NCBI RefSeq assembly: GCF_016864235.1 | Contig: NZ_CP045732.1 | Location: forward strand, 2,542,001-2,606,000 | Reading direction: 5' to 3' | From: Legionella sp. MW5194 | Lineage (GTDB): Bacteria > Pseudomonadota > Gammaproteobacteria > Legionellales > Legionellaceae | DNA: 64,000 nucleotides | Shown here: positions 8,377 to 20,000 of the stretch, piece after piece | Position numbering within the stretch: the stretch's first letter is position 1 | Layout: every line of letters begins with the position of its first letter | Program-made: the position numbers and the translations under genes | The notes under the pieces: model-generated | Database searches by the model: none | Told to the model about the DNA's origin: nothing | Seen by the model: the letters and a program-made list of their open reading frames with translations, nothing else

Positions 8377-10818
8377 TTAGTGTGCGTGTAAATCCTTATT
8401 TTTATTTTTTTTTGAACTTTTTGTTGTCACTACCGGATTTACCTCCGAAATGGGCGAATCAACCCTGGGGCTGCGCTGTAAAGCGATGTCTAAAACCTGC
8501 TCGATGGTCTTCACCGGGTGGATAGTCAGCTTTCGCAGGACATTGTCAGGGATCTCTTCCAGATCCTTGGCATTTTCCTCAGGAATGATGACATGCTTGA
8601 TACCACCGCGATGAGCAGCCAGGAGCTTTTCTTTTAGACCACCAATGGGCAGAACCTGCCCGCGCAGAGTAATTTCACCCGTCATCGCCACATCCGCCCT
8701 TACCGGAATCTGCGTCAGCGTCGATACCAGTGCCGTACACATGCCGATACCTGCACTGGGGCCGTCTTTAGGTGTTGCCCCCTCCGGCACGTGCACATGG
8801 AAATCATTCTTGTCATAGAAATCATCCGCGAGGCCAAAGGTTTTGGCACGGCTTCTAACCACTGTCATGGCGGCATGGATGGATTCCTGCATCACTTCGC
8901 CCAATTGGCCAGTATGAATGGTTTTGCCCTTACCTGGTATCATGGAGGCTTCGATGGTTAATAACTCACCGCCGACGCTTGTCCAGGCGAGTCCGGTCAC
9001 CTGGCCAATCTGATCAAACTGTTCAGCCAGTCCGTAACGGAATTTTTTAACCCCCAGGTATTTTTCAATGTTGGCCCGGGAAATAGTGATTTTTCTGGTT
9101 TTTTTGCTTGATAAAATTTCCTTCACTACCTTACGGCAGATACTGGCAATATCACGTTCCAGATTCCTCACCCCGGCCTCACGGGTATAGTGCCGGATGA
9201 TTTCCCTGACAGCACTCTCACCAATATTGATTTCATCGGATTTAAGACCATTGAGCGTAACCTGCTTGGGAATTAAGTAAGTCAGCGCAATATTAACCTT
9301 TTCATCCTCGGTATAACCGGCCAGGCGGATGACTTCCATCCGGTCAAGTAACGGTGCGGGAATTTCCAGAGAATTGGCTGTGGCGATAAACATGACATCG
9401 CTTAAGTCATAATCCACTTCAAGGTAGTGATCGCTGAAGGTATGGTTTTGCTCAGGATCAAGCACCTCCAGCAGGGCGGAAGCTGGATCACCACGGAAAT
9501 CCATGGCCATTTTGTCGACCTCATCCAGCATAATCAGCGGGTTTTTCACCCCGGCCTTACATAATTTCTGAATGATTTTACCGGGCATGGAGCCAATGTA
9601 GGTGCGACGATGGCCACGTATTTCCGCCTCATCACGCACACCGCCCAAGGCAATACGGATAAACGTACGGCCCGTGGCATTGGCAATGGATTGCCCGAGA
9701 GAGGTTTTACCGACCCCCGGTGGTCCAACCAGACACAAAATGGGGCCTTTGAGGCGTTTTACACGCTTTTGGACCGCCAGGTATTCGATAATCCGTTCTT
9801 TGACTTTCTCAAGCCCATAGTGTTCTTTATCCAGCAGTTTCTCTGCTTTTTTCAAATCGAATTGAATTTTATTCTTGCGCTTCCAGGGCACACTGAGCAT
9901 CCAGTCCAGGTAATTACGAATGACTGTGGCTTCAGCTGACATGGGCGACATCATTTTTAATTTCTGCAACTCAGCGGTTGCTTTGGCTTTGGCTTCCTTG
10001 GGCATACCGGCTTTATTGATTGAGTTTTCAAGCTGCTCAATCTCATTGCCTTCTTCACCCAGTTCTCCGAGTTCTTTTTGAATGGCTTTGATTTGCTCGT
10101 TTAGGTAATATTCGCGCTGGCTTTTTTCCATTTGCCGTTTCACGCGTCCGCGCACACGTTTTTCAACATGCAGCAAATCAATTTCACCTTCAATGGCAGC
10201 CATTAATCGCTCAAGGCGAGTGCCAACATCGACAATTTCCAGCAATTCCTGTTTGTCATCCACCTTGATGCTCAAATGCGCGGCAATGGTATCCGCGAGT
10301 CGGCCTGGCTCTTCAATGCCCACTAAGGAGCTTAACACTTCGGGTGGAATTTTTTTGTTAAGTTTGATGTATTGCTCAAACTGAGACATCAGCGAGCGCA
10401 TGATGATTTCAATTTCCTGCTCTTTATGGCTTTCATTGACTTCGTGCATGGGCTCAAGACTGGCTTCAAGGTAACCATGTTCCTGATTGTAAGACACCAC
10501 TTTGGCCCGTACTTCGCCTTCAACCAGGACTTTGACGGTACCGTCAGGCAATTTTAATAATTGCAGAACACTCGAGACGGTGCCCACGCTAAACACATCG
10601 TCCGGCGTTGGATCGTCATTGGATGATTTGCGTTGCGCGACTAAAAAAATTTGTTTATTGTCCACCATTGCCGCTTCAAGGGCCTTGATGGATTTTTCCC
10701 TTCCCACAAAAAGCGGAATAACCATATGAGGGTATACCACGACATCACGAAGCGGCAGTACAGGTAATGGCGACACCAATTCGCTTTCATTCGATATGAA
10801 TTTATTTTCACTAGACAT
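8377..10818 (-). CDS. lon: ATP-dependent Lon protease
   Basis: An 813-aa AAA+ serine protease that degrades misfolded and regulatory proteins in the cytoplasm. An N-terminal LON substrate-binding domain begins [16 protein letters not shown] coiled-coil region precedes the AAA+ module with Walker A GPPGVGKT, Walker [10 protein letters not shown] and arginine finger region. The C-terminal protease domain has the catalytic Ser688 in PKDGPSAG and its partner Lys in [10 protein letters not shown]. The tail is Lys-rich ([13 protein letters not shown]). Order tig-clpP-clpX-lon-hupB is the conserved gammaproteobacterial arrangement. In L. pneumophila Lon affects virulence and transmission traits. Confidence 0.97.
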   Translation of the reverse strand: MSSENKFISNESELVSPLPVLPLRDVVVYPHMVIPLFVGREKSIKALEAAMVDNKQIFLVAQRKSSNDDPTPDDVFSVGTVSSVLQLLKLPDGTVKVLVEGEVRAKVVSYNQEHGYLEASLEPMHEVNESHKEQEIEIIMRSLMSQFEQYIKLNKKIPPEVLSSLVGIEEPGRLADTIAAHLSIKVDDKQELLEIVDVGTRLERLMAAIEGEIDLLHVEKRVRGRVKRQMEKSQREYYLNEQIKAIQKELGELGEEGNEIEQLENSINKAGMPKEAKAKATAELQKLKMMSPMSAEATVIRNYLDWMLSVPWKRKNKIQFDLKKAEKLLDKEHYGLEKVKERIIEYLAVQKRVKRLKGPILCLVGPPGVGKTSLGQSIANATGRTFIRIALGGVRDEAEIRGHRRTYIGSMPGKIIQKLCKAGVKNPLIMLDEVDKMAMDFRGDPASALLEVLDPEQNHTFSDHYLEVDYDLSDVMFIATANSLEIPAPLLDRMEVIRLAGYTEDEKVNIALTYLIPKQVTLNGLKSDEINIGESAVREIIRHYTREAGVRNLERDIASICRKVVKEILSSKKTRKITISRANIEKYLGVKKFRYGLAEQFDQIGQVTGLAWTSVGGELLTIEASMIPGKGKTIHTGQLGEVMQESIHAAMTVVRSRAKTFGLADDFYDKNDFHVHVPEGATPKDGPSAGIGMCTALVSTLTQIPVRADVAMTGEITLRGQVLPIGGLKEKLLAAHRGGIKHVIIPEENAKDLEEIPDNVLRKLTIHPVKTIEQVLDIALQRSPRVDSPISEVNPVVTTKSSKKNKNKDLHAH

Positions 10819-10902
10819 AATAAGCCCTTCTTCAGACGATTATCCCAAGTATCATTACCAATTTATATCAAAACAGCTTAGACGCATATAAGATTGGGAC
10901 AC

Positions 10903-10933
10903 TTGCCATTGATTTTTAGGAAATCAATGGCAA
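10903..10933 (-). terminator. Long perfect hairpin downstream of clpX
   Basis: TTGCCATTGATTT and AAATCAATGGCAA form a perfect 13-bp stem with a 5-nt loop, about 30 nt after the clpX stop and before the lon leader. There is no U-tract on the far side. It may be a partial terminator or RNA-stability element that adjusts lon relative to clpX. Confidence 0.5.
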
Positions 10934-10962
10934 TCTAACGACAAGGTGTAAAAAAATCAGCT

Positions 10963-12231
10963 CTAACCGCCAGCGGCAGATTGCTTGCTCTCGTCACCTT
11001 CAAAGATGAGGATAGGTTTACCGGTATTGTTGACAACATTCTCATCAATCACCACTTTCTTAATTCCATCTAGGGAAGGTAGATCATACATGGTATCTAA
11101 AAGAATATTTTCAAGGATGGCACGCAGACCACGAGCGCCTATTTTTCGCTCCAATGCCTTTTTGGCAATTTGATGCAAGGCTTCATCGCGAAACTCCAGC
11201 TCCACATCTTCCATTTTGAATAAGGCATGGAATTGCTTTGTCAGCGCGTTTTTCGGTCTGGTCAGAATGTCAATCAAAGCCTCTTCATCCAGCTCATGCA
11301 GAGTAGTGACTACTGGCAGACGGCCTACAAACTCAGGAATCAGTCCGTATTTCACCAAATCTTCGGATTCTAAGGATTCCAGAATCTTTTCATTGATCTT
11401 GCTGTCTTTCTGGTTTTTAAGCTGGGCCGCAAAACCAATACCGGATTTGTCGCTGCGTTCACGGATAACTTTTTCAAGGCCGGCGAAAGCACCGCCGCAA
11501 ATGAACAGAATATTGGAGGTATCGACCTGCAAAAACTCTTGCTGTGGGTGTTTACGACCGCCTTGGGGGGGGACAGAAGCCACCGTGCCTTCGATTAGTT
11601 TCAACAACGCCTGCTGTACCCCTTCACCAGAGACATCGCGCGTTATCGACGGGTTGTCGGATTTTCGTGAAATTTTATCGATTTCATCGATGTAAACAAT
11701 GCCCTGCTGGGCCTTTTCCACATCATAGTCGCATTTTTGCAGCAGTTTCTGGATGATGTTTTCGACGTCTTCCCCCACATAACCGGCTTCGGTCAATGTC
11801 GTGGCATCGGCCATGGTAAACGGCACATTCAACAAACGGGCCAAGGTCTGAGCCAGGAGGGTTTTACCGCTTCCTGTCGGTCCAATCAGCAGAATATTGC
11901 TCTTGCCCAGCTCGATGCCATCTTCGGTTTTATGCTGCAGGCGCTTGTAATGGTTGTATACGGCGACTGACAAGACTTTCTTGGCATGCGGTTGACCAAT
12001 AACGTATTCATCCAGGAACTGTGAAATCTCACGGGGTGTCGGTAAATGGGATTCTGATTCTTCCGCCACATCCTGTGTTTCTTCACGAATAATGTCGTTA
12101 CACAGTTCCACGCATTCGTCACAGACGAATACGGAAGGGCCAGCGATTAACTTCTTGACTTCATGCTGACTTTTTCCGCAGAATGAACAATAAAGAATTT
12201 TGTCCCCATCGCTGTTACCAGTTTTACTCAT
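10963..12231 (-). CDS. clpX: ATP-dependent Clp protease ATP-binding subunit ClpX
   Basis: A 422-aa AAA+ unfoldase that feeds substrates, including SsrA-tagged proteins, to ClpP. The N-terminal zinc domain has Cys15, Cys18, Cys37 and Cys40. Walker A GPTGSGKT and Walker [11 protein letters not shown] follow. The ClpP-docking IGF loop appears as [28 protein letters not shown] matches the conserved pore region. It is encoded downstream of clpP with a hairpin between them. Confidence 0.97.
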   Translation of the reverse strand: MSKTGNSDGDKILYCSFCGKSQHEVKKLIAGPSVFVCDECVELCNDIIREETQDVAEESESHLPTPREISQFLDEYVIGQPHAKKVLSVAVYNHYKRLQHKTEDGIELGKSNILLIGPTGSGKTLLAQTLARLLNVPFTMADATTLTEAGYVGEDVENIIQKLLQKCDYDVEKAQQGIVYIDEIDKISRKSDNPSITRDVSGEGVQQALLKLIEGTVASVPPQGGRKHPQQEFLQVDTSNILFICGGAFAGLEKVIRERSDKSGIGFAAQLKNQKDSKINEKILESLESEDLVKYGLIPEFVGRLPVVTTLHELDEEALIDILTRPKNALTKQFHALFKMEDVELEFRDEALHQIAKKALERKIGARGLRAILENILLDTMYDLPSLDGIKKVVIDENVVNNTGKPILIFEGDESKQSAAGG

Positions 12232-12312
12232 TGATAAACCCCTTTCTTACTTTATGCCATTATCTGTGGCAATCTAGTAAAATTTTAGACAATTGAAAAA
12301 ATAAAGGCAATG

Positions 12313-12354
12313 CGGCTACGAAAACTTAACAGTTGCCTGTCTTTTTCGCAGCCG
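12313..12354 (-). terminator. Hairpin between clpP and clpX
   Basis: CGGCTGCGAAAA and TTTTCGTAGCCG pair over 12 bp with one G-U, enclosing an 18-nt loop just after the clpP stop. A T-rich run (ATTGCCTTTATTTTTT on the minus strand) follows, so attenuation between clpP and clpX is plausible. Confidence 0.5.
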
Positions 12355-12360
12355 TCTGAA

Positions 12361-12999
12361 TTACATTTCGCTCGCAAGCGCATTACGATCGTAGAGGACC
12401 TTGTCAATTAACCCGTATTCCATCGCCTGGGTCGCACTCATAAAGTTATCCCTTTCGGTGTCCCGCATGATTTGGTCAGGCGTCTTTTTGGTGTGTTTAC
12501 CCATAATATTGTTCAATCGTTCCCTGACAGCCAGTGTTTCACGTGCGTGAATTTCAATGTCTGTCGCCTGGCCGCGGTAACCGCCTAAAGGCTGATGAAT
12601 CATCACGCGGGCATTGGGCAGGCAAAACCGCTTGCCGTCGGCACCGGCGCAAAGCAATAGCGCGGCGGCGGAAGCAGCCTGGCCGATACACAGGGTGCTG
12701 ACATCGGGTTTGATGAACTGCATGGTGTCGTAAATGGCCAAACCCGCAGTCACCACCCCACCAGGGGAGTTAATGTACAGGGAAATGTCCTTATCCGGAT
12801 TTTCTGATTCAAGGAACAGAAGCTGAGCTACAACCAGATTGGCCATGTGGTCTTCGACTTCACCCAGCAAAAAGATAATGCGCTCTTTTAATAATCTCGA
12901 GTAAATGTCATATGAGCGCTCCCCTCGCGAGGTTTGCTCAATTACCATCGGCACCAAGCCGCTGGCATTTCTGATTACATCGTCTGAATGACCCGGCAT
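12361..12999 (-). CDS. clpP: ATP-dependent Clp protease proteolytic subunit
   Basis: A 212-aa serine peptidase forming the 14-mer ClpP barrel. The catalytic triad is Ser110 (GQAASAA), His135 (MIHQPLGG) and Asp184 (DTERDN). A short N-terminal propeptide ends near [19 protein letters not shown], where family members are processed. It starts 2 nt after the tig stop with GGAGAG upstream, so tig and clpP are co-transcribed. ClpP is needed for stress tolerance and intracellular growth in L. pneumophila. Confidence 0.97.
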   Translation of the reverse strand: MPGHSDDVIRNASGLVPMVIEQTSRGERSYDIYSRLLKERIIFLLGEVEDHMANLVVAQLLFLESENPDKDISLYINSPGGVVTAGLAIYDTMQFIKPDVSTLCIGQAASAAALLLCAGADGKRFCLPNARVMIHQPLGGYRGQATDIEIHARETLAVRERLNNIMGKHTKKTPDQIMRDTERDNFMSATQAMEYGLIDKVLYDRNALASEM

Positions 13000-13001
13000 C
13001 C

Positions 13002-14333
13002 TTACTCTCCTTTCTTCTCAGTATCCTTTTTGGGGTTCATGACGTCATCGTAAGACAGTTGCTTTTTAACCATTTTTGCATTTTCACTGATCTTTTCGGC
13101 AACGACTTCTTCCATGACCAGGGCTTCGACTTCGCCCAGACGCTCTTTGCTGGCTTTGTACCAGCTGCGCAGCTCGTCCGGATTTTCATAAGCACTGGCG
13201 AATTTATCAATCATAGCATCCACACGCTCTTTTTCAGTAGTGAGTTCATGCTTTTTGACGTATTCAGAGAATAAAAGTCCGAGATGAACACGACGCTTGG
13301 CCTGTTCTTCGAACAGTGCGCGCGGAAAGTCAGGAATTTTTTCATTGTCATGGTGTTCGTGACCGAATAAGCGGTGATACATTTCATGCTTTAAGTGGGC
13401 AATTTCATTGTCAATTAACGCCACAGGCAAATCAAACGGATTGGCAGACAATAATTTATCGAAGATTTTTTCGCGGTTCATGGCGCTGACACGGCGTTCG
13501 AGTTCACGGGTCATGTTGTCTTTAATGTCTTTTTTGAGTGCGTCAATGCCACCTTCCTTAATATTGAATTTCTCTGCGAAGGCATCATTCAACTCAGGTA
13601 ATTGACCTTCAAAGACCTTGTTCACCGTGATTTTGAATGTGGCTTCTTTTCCGGCCAACTCGTTGTGACCGTAATCGGCAGGGAAAGACACCTTGATGTC
13701 GGTGGGCTTACCTGGCTTCATGCCTACAATCCCGTCTTCAAATCCGGGAATCATGGATCCGGAGCCAAGAACCAATTCATAGTCTTTGGCACTGCCGCCT
13801 TCAAAAGGCTCATCACCCAGAAAACCTTCGAAATCAATGACCACTTTGTCGCCTTTTGCCACAGCACGCGACACGTCCTGCCATTCTTTATTCTGTTCGC
13901 GCAGTTTTTCCAGCATGTTGTCAACATCGGCGTCTGTGACTTGCGCTTCGATGGCTTCGATTTCATCCTGGTTCAATTCAGTGATGTCAATGACCGGGAA
14001 TACTTCAAACGTCGCGGTGTAGCGAAAATCCTTGCCCGCTTCGAGCTGCTCGGGTTCGACCATGGGCTGGCCTGCCGGCACCAGTTCGTTCTTTTGCAGG
14101 GCCTCATACAGGGTGGATTGAACCATTTCACGGGCGACTTCTTCGCGAACACTGTCAGAAAAGCGGTTTTTTACCACATTCATGGGCACTTTACCGGGGC
14201 GAAAGCCAGCCACTTTGGCTTTACGGGCAAGCTCGCGCAGACGTTGGCCTACCTCTTCTTCAACTCGTTCGGTAGGTACCGAAACCGTTACTTTGCGTTC
14301 CAAACCGTTTAAGGTTTCAACAGAAACTTGCAT
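13002..14333 (-). CDS. tig: Trigger factor (ribosome-associated chaperone)
   Basis: A 443-aa chaperone that meets nascent chains at the ribosome exit. The N-terminal ribosome-binding signature [17 protein letters not shown] is present. An FKBP-type domain lies at about 155-240 ([31 protein letters not shown]), followed by a helical C-terminal domain with a charged tail. The AAGAGGTGACTAG leader fits the ATG at 14333. It is the first gene of the tig-clpP unit, immediately downstream of the tRNA cluster. Confidence 0.97.
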   Translation of the reverse strand: MQVSVETLNGLERKVTVSVPTERVEEEVGQRLRELARKAKVAGFRPGKVPMNVVKNRFSDSVREEVAREMVQSTLYEALQKNELVPAGQPMVEPEQLEAGKDFRYTATFEVFPVIDITELNQDEIEAIEAQVTDADVDNMLEKLREQNKEWQDVSRAVAKGDKVVIDFEGFLGDEPFEGGSAKDYELVLGSGSMIPGFEDGIVGMKPGKPTDIKVSFPADYGHNELAGKEATFKITVNKVFEGQLPELNDAFAEKFNIKEGGIDALKKDIKDNMTRELERRVSAMNREKIFDKLLSANPFDLPVALIDNEIAHLKHEMYHRLFGHEHHDNEKIPDFPRALFEEQAKRRVHLGLLFSEYVKKHELTTEKERVDAMIDKFASAYENPDELRSWYKASKERLGEVEALVMEEVVAEKISENAKMVKKQLSYDDVMNPKKDTEKKGE

Positions 14334-14364
14334 CTAGTCACCTCTTGATGAATTTACATGAATA

Positions 14365-14449
14365 TGGTGCGAAAGGAGAGACTCGAACTCTCACGGGTTA
14401 CCCCACTGGAACCTAAATCCAGCGCGTCTACCAGTTCCGCCACTTTCGC
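14365..14449 (-). tRNA. tRNA-Leu (TAG)
   Basis: An 85-nt class II tRNA with a long variable arm, acceptor GCGAAAG/CTTTCGC, anticodon loop TTTAGGT (anticodon TAG) and encoded CCA. It is the last of four tRNAs in the cluster. Confidence 0.95.
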
Positions 14450-14537
14450 AAAACAGGGTGGAATTATCGGACAGTACGTGAGTCTTGTAAAGACTCTCTG
14501 TGAATCTCGACATGAATTGTATTTGGCTTGATTTAAA

Positions 14538-14614
14538 TGGGGTGAACGATGGGACTCGAACCCACGACAACCGGGATCACAACCCGGGGCTCTACCAACT
14601 GAGCTACGCTCACC
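14538..14614 (-). tRNA. tRNA-His (GTG)
   Basis: A 77-nt tRNA with anticodon loop TTGTGAT (anticodon GTG), the extra G at position -1 opposite C73 that identifies tRNA-His, and an encoded CCA. Confidence 0.95.
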
Positions 14615-14645
14615 ATAACGACATAATCTTGAATCTGCACTAGGC

Positions 14646-14722
14646 TGGCACGCCCGGCAGGATTCGAACCTGCTACCCTCGGCTTAGAAGGCCGATGCTC
14701 TATCCAGATGAGCTACGGGCGC
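14646..14722 (-). tRNA. tRNA-Arg (TCT)
   Basis: A 77-nt tRNA with acceptor GCGCCCG/CGGGCGT, anticodon loop CTTCTAA (anticodon TCT, reading AGA/AGG), T-arm GGTTCGAATCC and encoded CCA. Confidence 0.95.
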
Positions 14723-14728
14723 ATTAAA

Positions 14729-14805
14729 TGGTCGGGGTGGAGGGATTCGAACCCCCGACATCCTGCTCCCAAAGCAGGCGCGCTACCAGACTGCGCTACA
14801 CCCCG
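14729..14805 (-). tRNA. tRNA-Pro (TGG)
   Basis: A 77-nt tRNA with acceptor CGGGGTG/CACCCCG, anticodon loop TTTGGGA (anticodon TGG) and encoded CCA. It is the first tRNA of the cluster, directly after the promoter at 14831-14859. Confidence 0.95.
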
Positions 14806-14830
14806 TAACCCGTCCTAGGACAGAGCGCAG

Positions 14831-14859
14831 ATAATACTAGCAGCAAAACCTAAAATCAA
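14831..14859 (-). promoter_or_regulatory. Sigma-70 promoter of the Pro-Arg-His-Leu tRNA cluster
   Basis: On the minus strand TTGATT (14854-14859) and TATTAT (14831-14836) are separated by exactly 17 nt. They are followed by a GC-rich discriminator (CTGCGC), as is typical of stringently controlled stable-RNA promoters. Transcription would start about 18 nt before tRNA-Pro. Confidence 0.65.
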
Positions 14860-14979
14860 TAACCTGGGCATTTATTTTATCATGCCTGGTCGAATAAAGC
14901 CCTTTCTATTTGGATGCGTGATTCTACCGTTTGCGAAGCCCCTGGTTTCTCAGTAGCATAAGCTTTAAAAAGACTGGTG

Positions 14980-16212
14980 ATGATTATGAAAACCCCGCTG
15001 CTACCCCTGTTTGACAACCTGGATCACCTGCATAAAAACCACGAGCATGTCGTGCTTCCTAATGCCGAGGTGCAACCTGATTTTTATTACACGCTGCAGT
15101 TTTTAAAAAGCTACACCGGCAGTCAGGGCACCTTTAACAGTTATCGACGCGAAGCCGAGCGTTTGCTGCAATGGACCTGGCATGTCCGCAAGGCCACGCT
15201 TAAACAATTGAAACGCGAGGACATCGACCAGTTCATCCGTTTCTGCCAGAATCCGCCCGAGAGCTGGATTAGCGTCAAAAAAGTCCCCCGTTACCTCGAA
15301 AAAGAAGGCTTAAGGCAGCCTAATCCGGAATGGCGTCCGTTTGTGGTTACCGTCAGCAAGGCGGCGTTTAAACAGGGTCATCGCCCCACCGTTGACCAGT
15401 TTACGCTCTCCCAGGGCGCCATTCAGGAAATGTTTGCCATTTTAAGTACCCTGTTTAATTTTTTGATTGCCGAAGAGTATTTAATTGCAAATCCCGTGGC
15501 GCTCATCCGCCAGAAGAGCAAGTACATCCGCAAACGCCAGCAAAACGCCCCTATCCGCCGTTTAAGCTTAATCCAGTGGGAAGCCGTGCTTCGAGCTGCC
15601 GAAACATTGGCCAATGAGCATCCAGAAAAGCATGAGCGGACGTTTTTCATCTTAAGCCTGCTTTTTGGCCTGTACCTGCGTATTTCGGAGTTAGCCGCCA
15701 GCGATCGCTGGATACCCACCATGAATGATTTTGCCAGGGATAACCATGGCAACTGGTGGTTTACGACCGTCGGTAAAGGCAATAAGGAGCGCCAGATTGC
15801 CGTCAGCGATGCCATGCTGCAAAGCCTGTCGCGATGGCGTCGTTTTTTAGGTTTATCGGCCCTGCCCTCCCCGGCCGACAATTCGCCGCTGATTCCCAAA
15901 TTGCGCGGCAATGGCCCAATGAGCGACACCGCCCCCTTGCGTCGTCTGGTGCAGCACTGCTTTGATTTGGCGGCTTTGGATTTACAGGCTCGCAATCAAC
16001 TGGACGAGGCAGAACATCTGGCCTCAGCGACCGTCCACTGGTTAAGGCATACGGGAATTTCAGAAGACGTTAAAATCCGCCCGCGCGAACACGTGCGGGA
16101 CGATGCCGGACACAGTTCCAGCGCCACAACCGATCGCTACATTGATGTTGAAAAGCTGGCGCGGCACCGTTCAGCCCGGGGCAAACAGATTGAACCCACT
16201 GAAAACAGCTAG
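14980..16212 (+). CDS. Tyrosine-type site-specific recombinase/integrase
   Basis: About 410 aa. The N-terminal half is a SAM-like core-binding domain (TFNSYRREAERLLQW). The C-terminal catalytic domain contains Arg in LYLRISELA, Lys in GKGNKERQIA, HWLRHTG (His-x-x-Arg), GHSS and the nucleophile Tyr in TDRYIDVE. All catalytic residues appear present, so it should be active. It lies next to a tRNA cluster, a common integration region, but no att duplication or accompanying mobile genes are visible. GTG (14977), ATG (14980) and ATG (14986) are all possible starts. The 3' end overlaps murI by 4 nt, tail to tail. It is more likely a resident orphan recombinase than part of a live island. Confidence 0.82.
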   Translation: MIMKTPLLPLFDNLDHLHKNHEHVVLPNAEVQPDFYYTLQFLKSYTGSQGTFNSYRREAERLLQWTWHVRKATLKQLKREDIDQFIRFCQNPPESWISVKKVPRYLEKEGLRQPNPEWRPFVVTVSKAAFKQGHRPTVDQFTLSQGAIQEMFAILSTLFNFLIAEEYLIANPVALIRQKSKYIRKRQQNAPIRRLSLIQWEAVLRAAETLANEHPEKHERTFFILSLLFGLYLRISELAASDRWIPTMNDFARDNHGNWWFTTVGKGNKERQIAVSDAMLQSLSRWRRFLGLSALPSPADNSPLIPKLRGNGPMSDTAPLRRLVQHCFDLAALDLQARNQLDEAEHLASATVHWLRHTGISEDVKIRPREHVRDDAGHSSSATTDRYIDVEKLARHRSARGKQIEPTENS

Positions 16213-17018
16213 GGGCAGGCGTCGACGAGTTCAATGGATTCTGTTTTAAGCGCTTCGCCTAAAAAAATCTCCCCAACCTGTTGGAATCGGGCGACTGAAT
16301 CAGTAACTAAATAACGGATGTGACGGCCATTGCCCTGAGTCTGCAAGCCAGCCTCGCTGAGCAGCTGCTTTAGACGCTTGGCCGTGGCCTCTGCGGAATC
16401 AACAATGGTGACCGTTTCCGGTAGCAACCTGCACAGCAACGGTTTAAACACGGGAAAATGGGTACAGCCTAACAACAGGGTATCCTCGGCATTAAAATCA
16501 GCAAGGTAATGGCGCAGGGCTTCTTTCGCGACCGCGTTATCCACCATGCCTTCTTCAGCCAAAGCCACTAATACGCTGCAGGCTCTTGCTGTAATCACGG
16601 CTTCAGGCAACTGCTCGTTGATTAAGCGTTGGTAGGCTTTGGAGGCGATGGTTGTTTCGGTGGCTAAAACCGCCACCTGCTGGTTTTTCGTGGCAGCAAT
16701 GACCGCACTGGCGCCGGGCTGCACCACACCAAGCACCGGAATGTCCGGCAACATGACTTGCAGATGAGGCAAGGCCGCGGTGGTTGCGGTGTTGCAGGCA
16801 ATCACCAGGGCCTTAATGCGGCGTTCAACCAGCACCTTGGCCATCTGTGACGCATACTGCTGCACCGTATCAGGACTTTTCGTCCCATACGGAAGTCTTG
16901 CCGTATCCCCGAGATATATGAACGATTCTTGTGGCAGCGTGCTTTTTAAGGCACGCAAAACCGTGAGACCGCCCATCCCTGAATCAAACACCCCGATTGG
17001 TAGGTTATTATTCTTCAT
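16209..17018 (-). CDS. murI: Glutamate racemase
   Basis: A 269-aa cofactor-independent racemase supplying D-glutamate for peptidoglycan. The active-site motifs GVFDSGMGGLTV (Asp12-Ser13), VIACNTATTA (first catalytic Cys) and LLGCTHFPV (second catalytic Cys) are intact. AGGAC precedes the ATG. Length is normal for the family. Its stop overlaps that of the convergent recombinase gene, so the two mRNAs are antisense at their 3' ends. Confidence 0.95.
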   Translation of the reverse strand: MKNNNLPIGVFDSGMGGLTVLRALKSTLPQESFIYLGDTARLPYGTKSPDTVQQYASQMAKVLVERRIKALVIACNTATTAALPHLQVMLPDIPVLGVVQPGASAVIAATKNQQVAVLATETTIASKAYQRLINEQLPEAVITARACSVLVALAEEGMVDNAVAKEALRHYLADFNAEDTLLLGCTHFPVFKPLLCRLLPETVTIVDSAEATAKRLKQLLSEAGLQTQGNGRHIRYLVTDSVARFQQVGEIFLGEALKTESIELVDACP

Positions 17019-17036
17019 AGTGTCCTGTGTTTAGGT

Positions 17037-20000
17037 TTACCCGAGCGTAGGACCTCGGTTGGTATTCAAATCGCGCTCAAGATTATCCAAGGCTTCCTTC
17101 CCTTCCGTCTTAAATTGCTGCAGCATGCTGGCAATTTTTTTGGTGACGTCTTTGGTCGTACTCTTTTCCGCTTCTTTGGATTCGGTGAAGGTTTTTATCA
17201 AGCCCACCATTTGTTTAATGGCTGGATGCGCCATGTACGTATTGTAGAGCGCATCGCTTTTAAGTCCAAACACTTTACCCAGTTCACTGTCAGGATCAAA
17301 CGCGGTGGAGGAAACTTTAATCGCATCCTGGCTGAACTTCATCTTGGGGTTGTTTTTACCCAATACCATCAGCGCCGTCCATAAATGCCTTAATTCCTTG
17401 GGGTTGGAGCCGGTAATGACGAGAGGTCTGTCTTTGGTTGGCGCATGATCCAGGTGAGCCAGCAATTGCGAGGCCATGGCCATGGCGTATTTAATTTGAT
17501 TCTCGGGGTCTTTAGGGAATTTAGACACCGTAATGGTCGCCTTGGGATTAACCTCGGTTTTTTTCTTGACTGTTTTGGGTTCCAGATGGCCGGCATGGAC
17601 TTCTTCAACAAAGGTCCCGGTATCGGCCACCGTGCGGGTTTGCCCTTCGCCGTAGGTTTCTTGTCTGGTGCCAGAAAGAACGTATTCACGGCACATGCCC
17701 GGTTCAAGTTTTTTAACGGTGTAGGTTCTTGGCGCCTCGGTGGAGACCGCTGTACGGTCTGGCGCTGCCTGCTGTCCGGGACCGGGTTGATAGCCCTGAG
17801 CAAAATGCTGCTCTTTCTCATCCACCGGAAAATCACTGTATCTCATGTCGGAGGTGGCGAAAATCACATTAGTGCCGTGCTTGCAATCCTCCAGATGTTG
17901 AATTAACCCCTTGCGGGCTAATTCATTCGTAGCCGAAGGATCACCGTTCAACGCCAGGCTGGCCTTTTCATAGTAGTCAATGCCAGCTTTAATGTTATCC
18001 AATTCTTCTTTTAATTGCTCACGGAACTTTTCAATGTCCTTTTTTTGCTGGCGTTGATTGGCCTGATTCAGAGTCGATGTATTCGGCAAGGAATTAAGCT
18101 TGTTTTCATAAATCTTTTGCTGTCTTCGAAACTCTTCAAGGATAACGTCGCAATCGCGTGCAAAGGCTTTAAATTTCGGATGTAACTCGTTGTAAGCCTG
18201 ACGTGCCGCCACTTCAAACTCGGGGCTTAACCATTGCATTTGAGTTAAATTACCCAGGTGTTGAAGTTCATCACGGTAACTATTGTCAATCTCGGTTACC
18301 GTTTCTAGCCTGGTTTTTAACGCCTGAACCTCAGCTTGCTCAGTCTCTCTGGTACCACCTTGGGCGTTGTAGGTAGCATTCAACCAGGCCTGCTGTTTCT
18401 TAACCTGTTTGTAGGCGTCAAACATCTCAGGGGTGATTTGTTGTTGCCAGCCTGTATTTCCCAAATTGGTATTTATCGTGTTATTTCCGGGTATACCGGT
18501 AATGACATCATTAAGCGAGGCTGCATTTTCAAAAAAATCCCTGAAGTTTTGAATCTGATTTTGGTCAAAATTCTGCGCCTTACTTAAGCGCAGGGCAATT
18601 TCAATCGCGGCTTTTTCTTTAATGTCCGCTGCGATAGGGTTAGGCAAATTGGATATAGCGCCATGCCTTGCCACCAGGTGATGATTACGCCCATGCTGAT
18701 CTGCCATGGCTTGCCGAATGGCACCATTTGCAATATTAAGCCCCTGCGCATCCAGCCCAAAGGCCTGATTAAACGCCGCTTTATCCTGCGGATTAAACGC
18801 CATCCTTAGTGTACCAACCAAGTTCCTATAGACATTGTTATTCGCATCAAAGATGTTATTTTGAGTCAACAGCGTGCGATTGAGCGCATCAATCTGTGCG
18901 TCATTAACCGCCAGAGGCGGTTTAATGCTGGCTAAAATCTTGGCCAATTCGGGATTGTACAGTTTACTTAATTTTGATAAGCGCTGATTTTCGGCAATCA
19001 AATCACCGGCACTGCTGTTCGTAGTACCGACTACGCGGCGAATTTCATCGATGCTTTGCGCTTTCATCAAGGCGCCGAGCACCTCCGGTTTGGCTAAAAT
19101 GGCCTTTTGCTTATCCAGGCTTAAATGAGAAATGAATGCCTGCAGGTGAGGATGTGCTTCGGCAGGAAAGGCTGAGTGAGCATTGATATGCCCAGTGGCT
19201 GCACGTGCCGCGGCTTTTCTCTGTAAATCGGCAGCGAGGCTGTCATCCATCCAATCCAGATTGGCGGTAACCCCCATGTTGGCGAGTTTGATTTTAACAT
19301 CATTGGTGTCTTTGGCTTGAATTAGCTCATTTAAATGAGCTATTGGGGCTAAATGAGCTATTGGGGCGTGCCCTGGACTAGCAAGAGGGTATTTATCAAT
19401 CAGTATTTCGATGAGTTGCTTGCGTAAATTATTTTGATCATTTGAGTCTAAGTTCAATAGAATTCTTTGTGTCTCGTTTTGGTTGCCATCAAAACTAAGG
19501 CTATTGATGAAGTGCTTCACCTCATCAAAAGTACCCTGATCTGTTAAATCGGCCGTCTTATAATGTCTTACAAGTCTCTCTGCCCTGGCAAGCCCTACCA
19601 GTGAAGTAACAAACCGTGCACTTCCATTAGTAATTAGATTATCAGCATCTGTATTCCCAACACCCATTAAACCGTTAATTTTTATAGCATTTGCCAAATT
19701 CTGCCTAACATTGGCGGTAGCAATCGTCTGAACCTCTAGAGTATCCAAATTTTCTAATTTCGCTCTAAAAAAAGCAATCAACGCCTCTTCACGACTTTTT
19801 GTCACATTAGCCGGGTTATTGAAATAGTCATCAAGGGCCTGTCCCACCAGAGGAGGTTCTGTGGCAGACATTAAATATTGTTTGTACTGAGTGGCAAAAT
19901 TGGCCTGAGCAACCAGCCTTTTTAAATGCTCCGTTGAGGCCGAAGGGAGATGGGCGCGGACATGGGCGGCCCCCAGGATAGAGCGCAGCAGGGCAGGCTC

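Noticed and set aside
13602-14312. 236-codon open frame antisense to tig
   Set aside because: It lies wholly inside the well-supported trigger factor gene on the opposite strand and has no ribosome-binding site or recognisable domain.
15423-15995. 190-codon open frame antisense to the recombinase
   Set aside because: It is fully opposite a gene with intact catalytic motifs. The translation is Arg/Ser-rich and shows no protein-like features.
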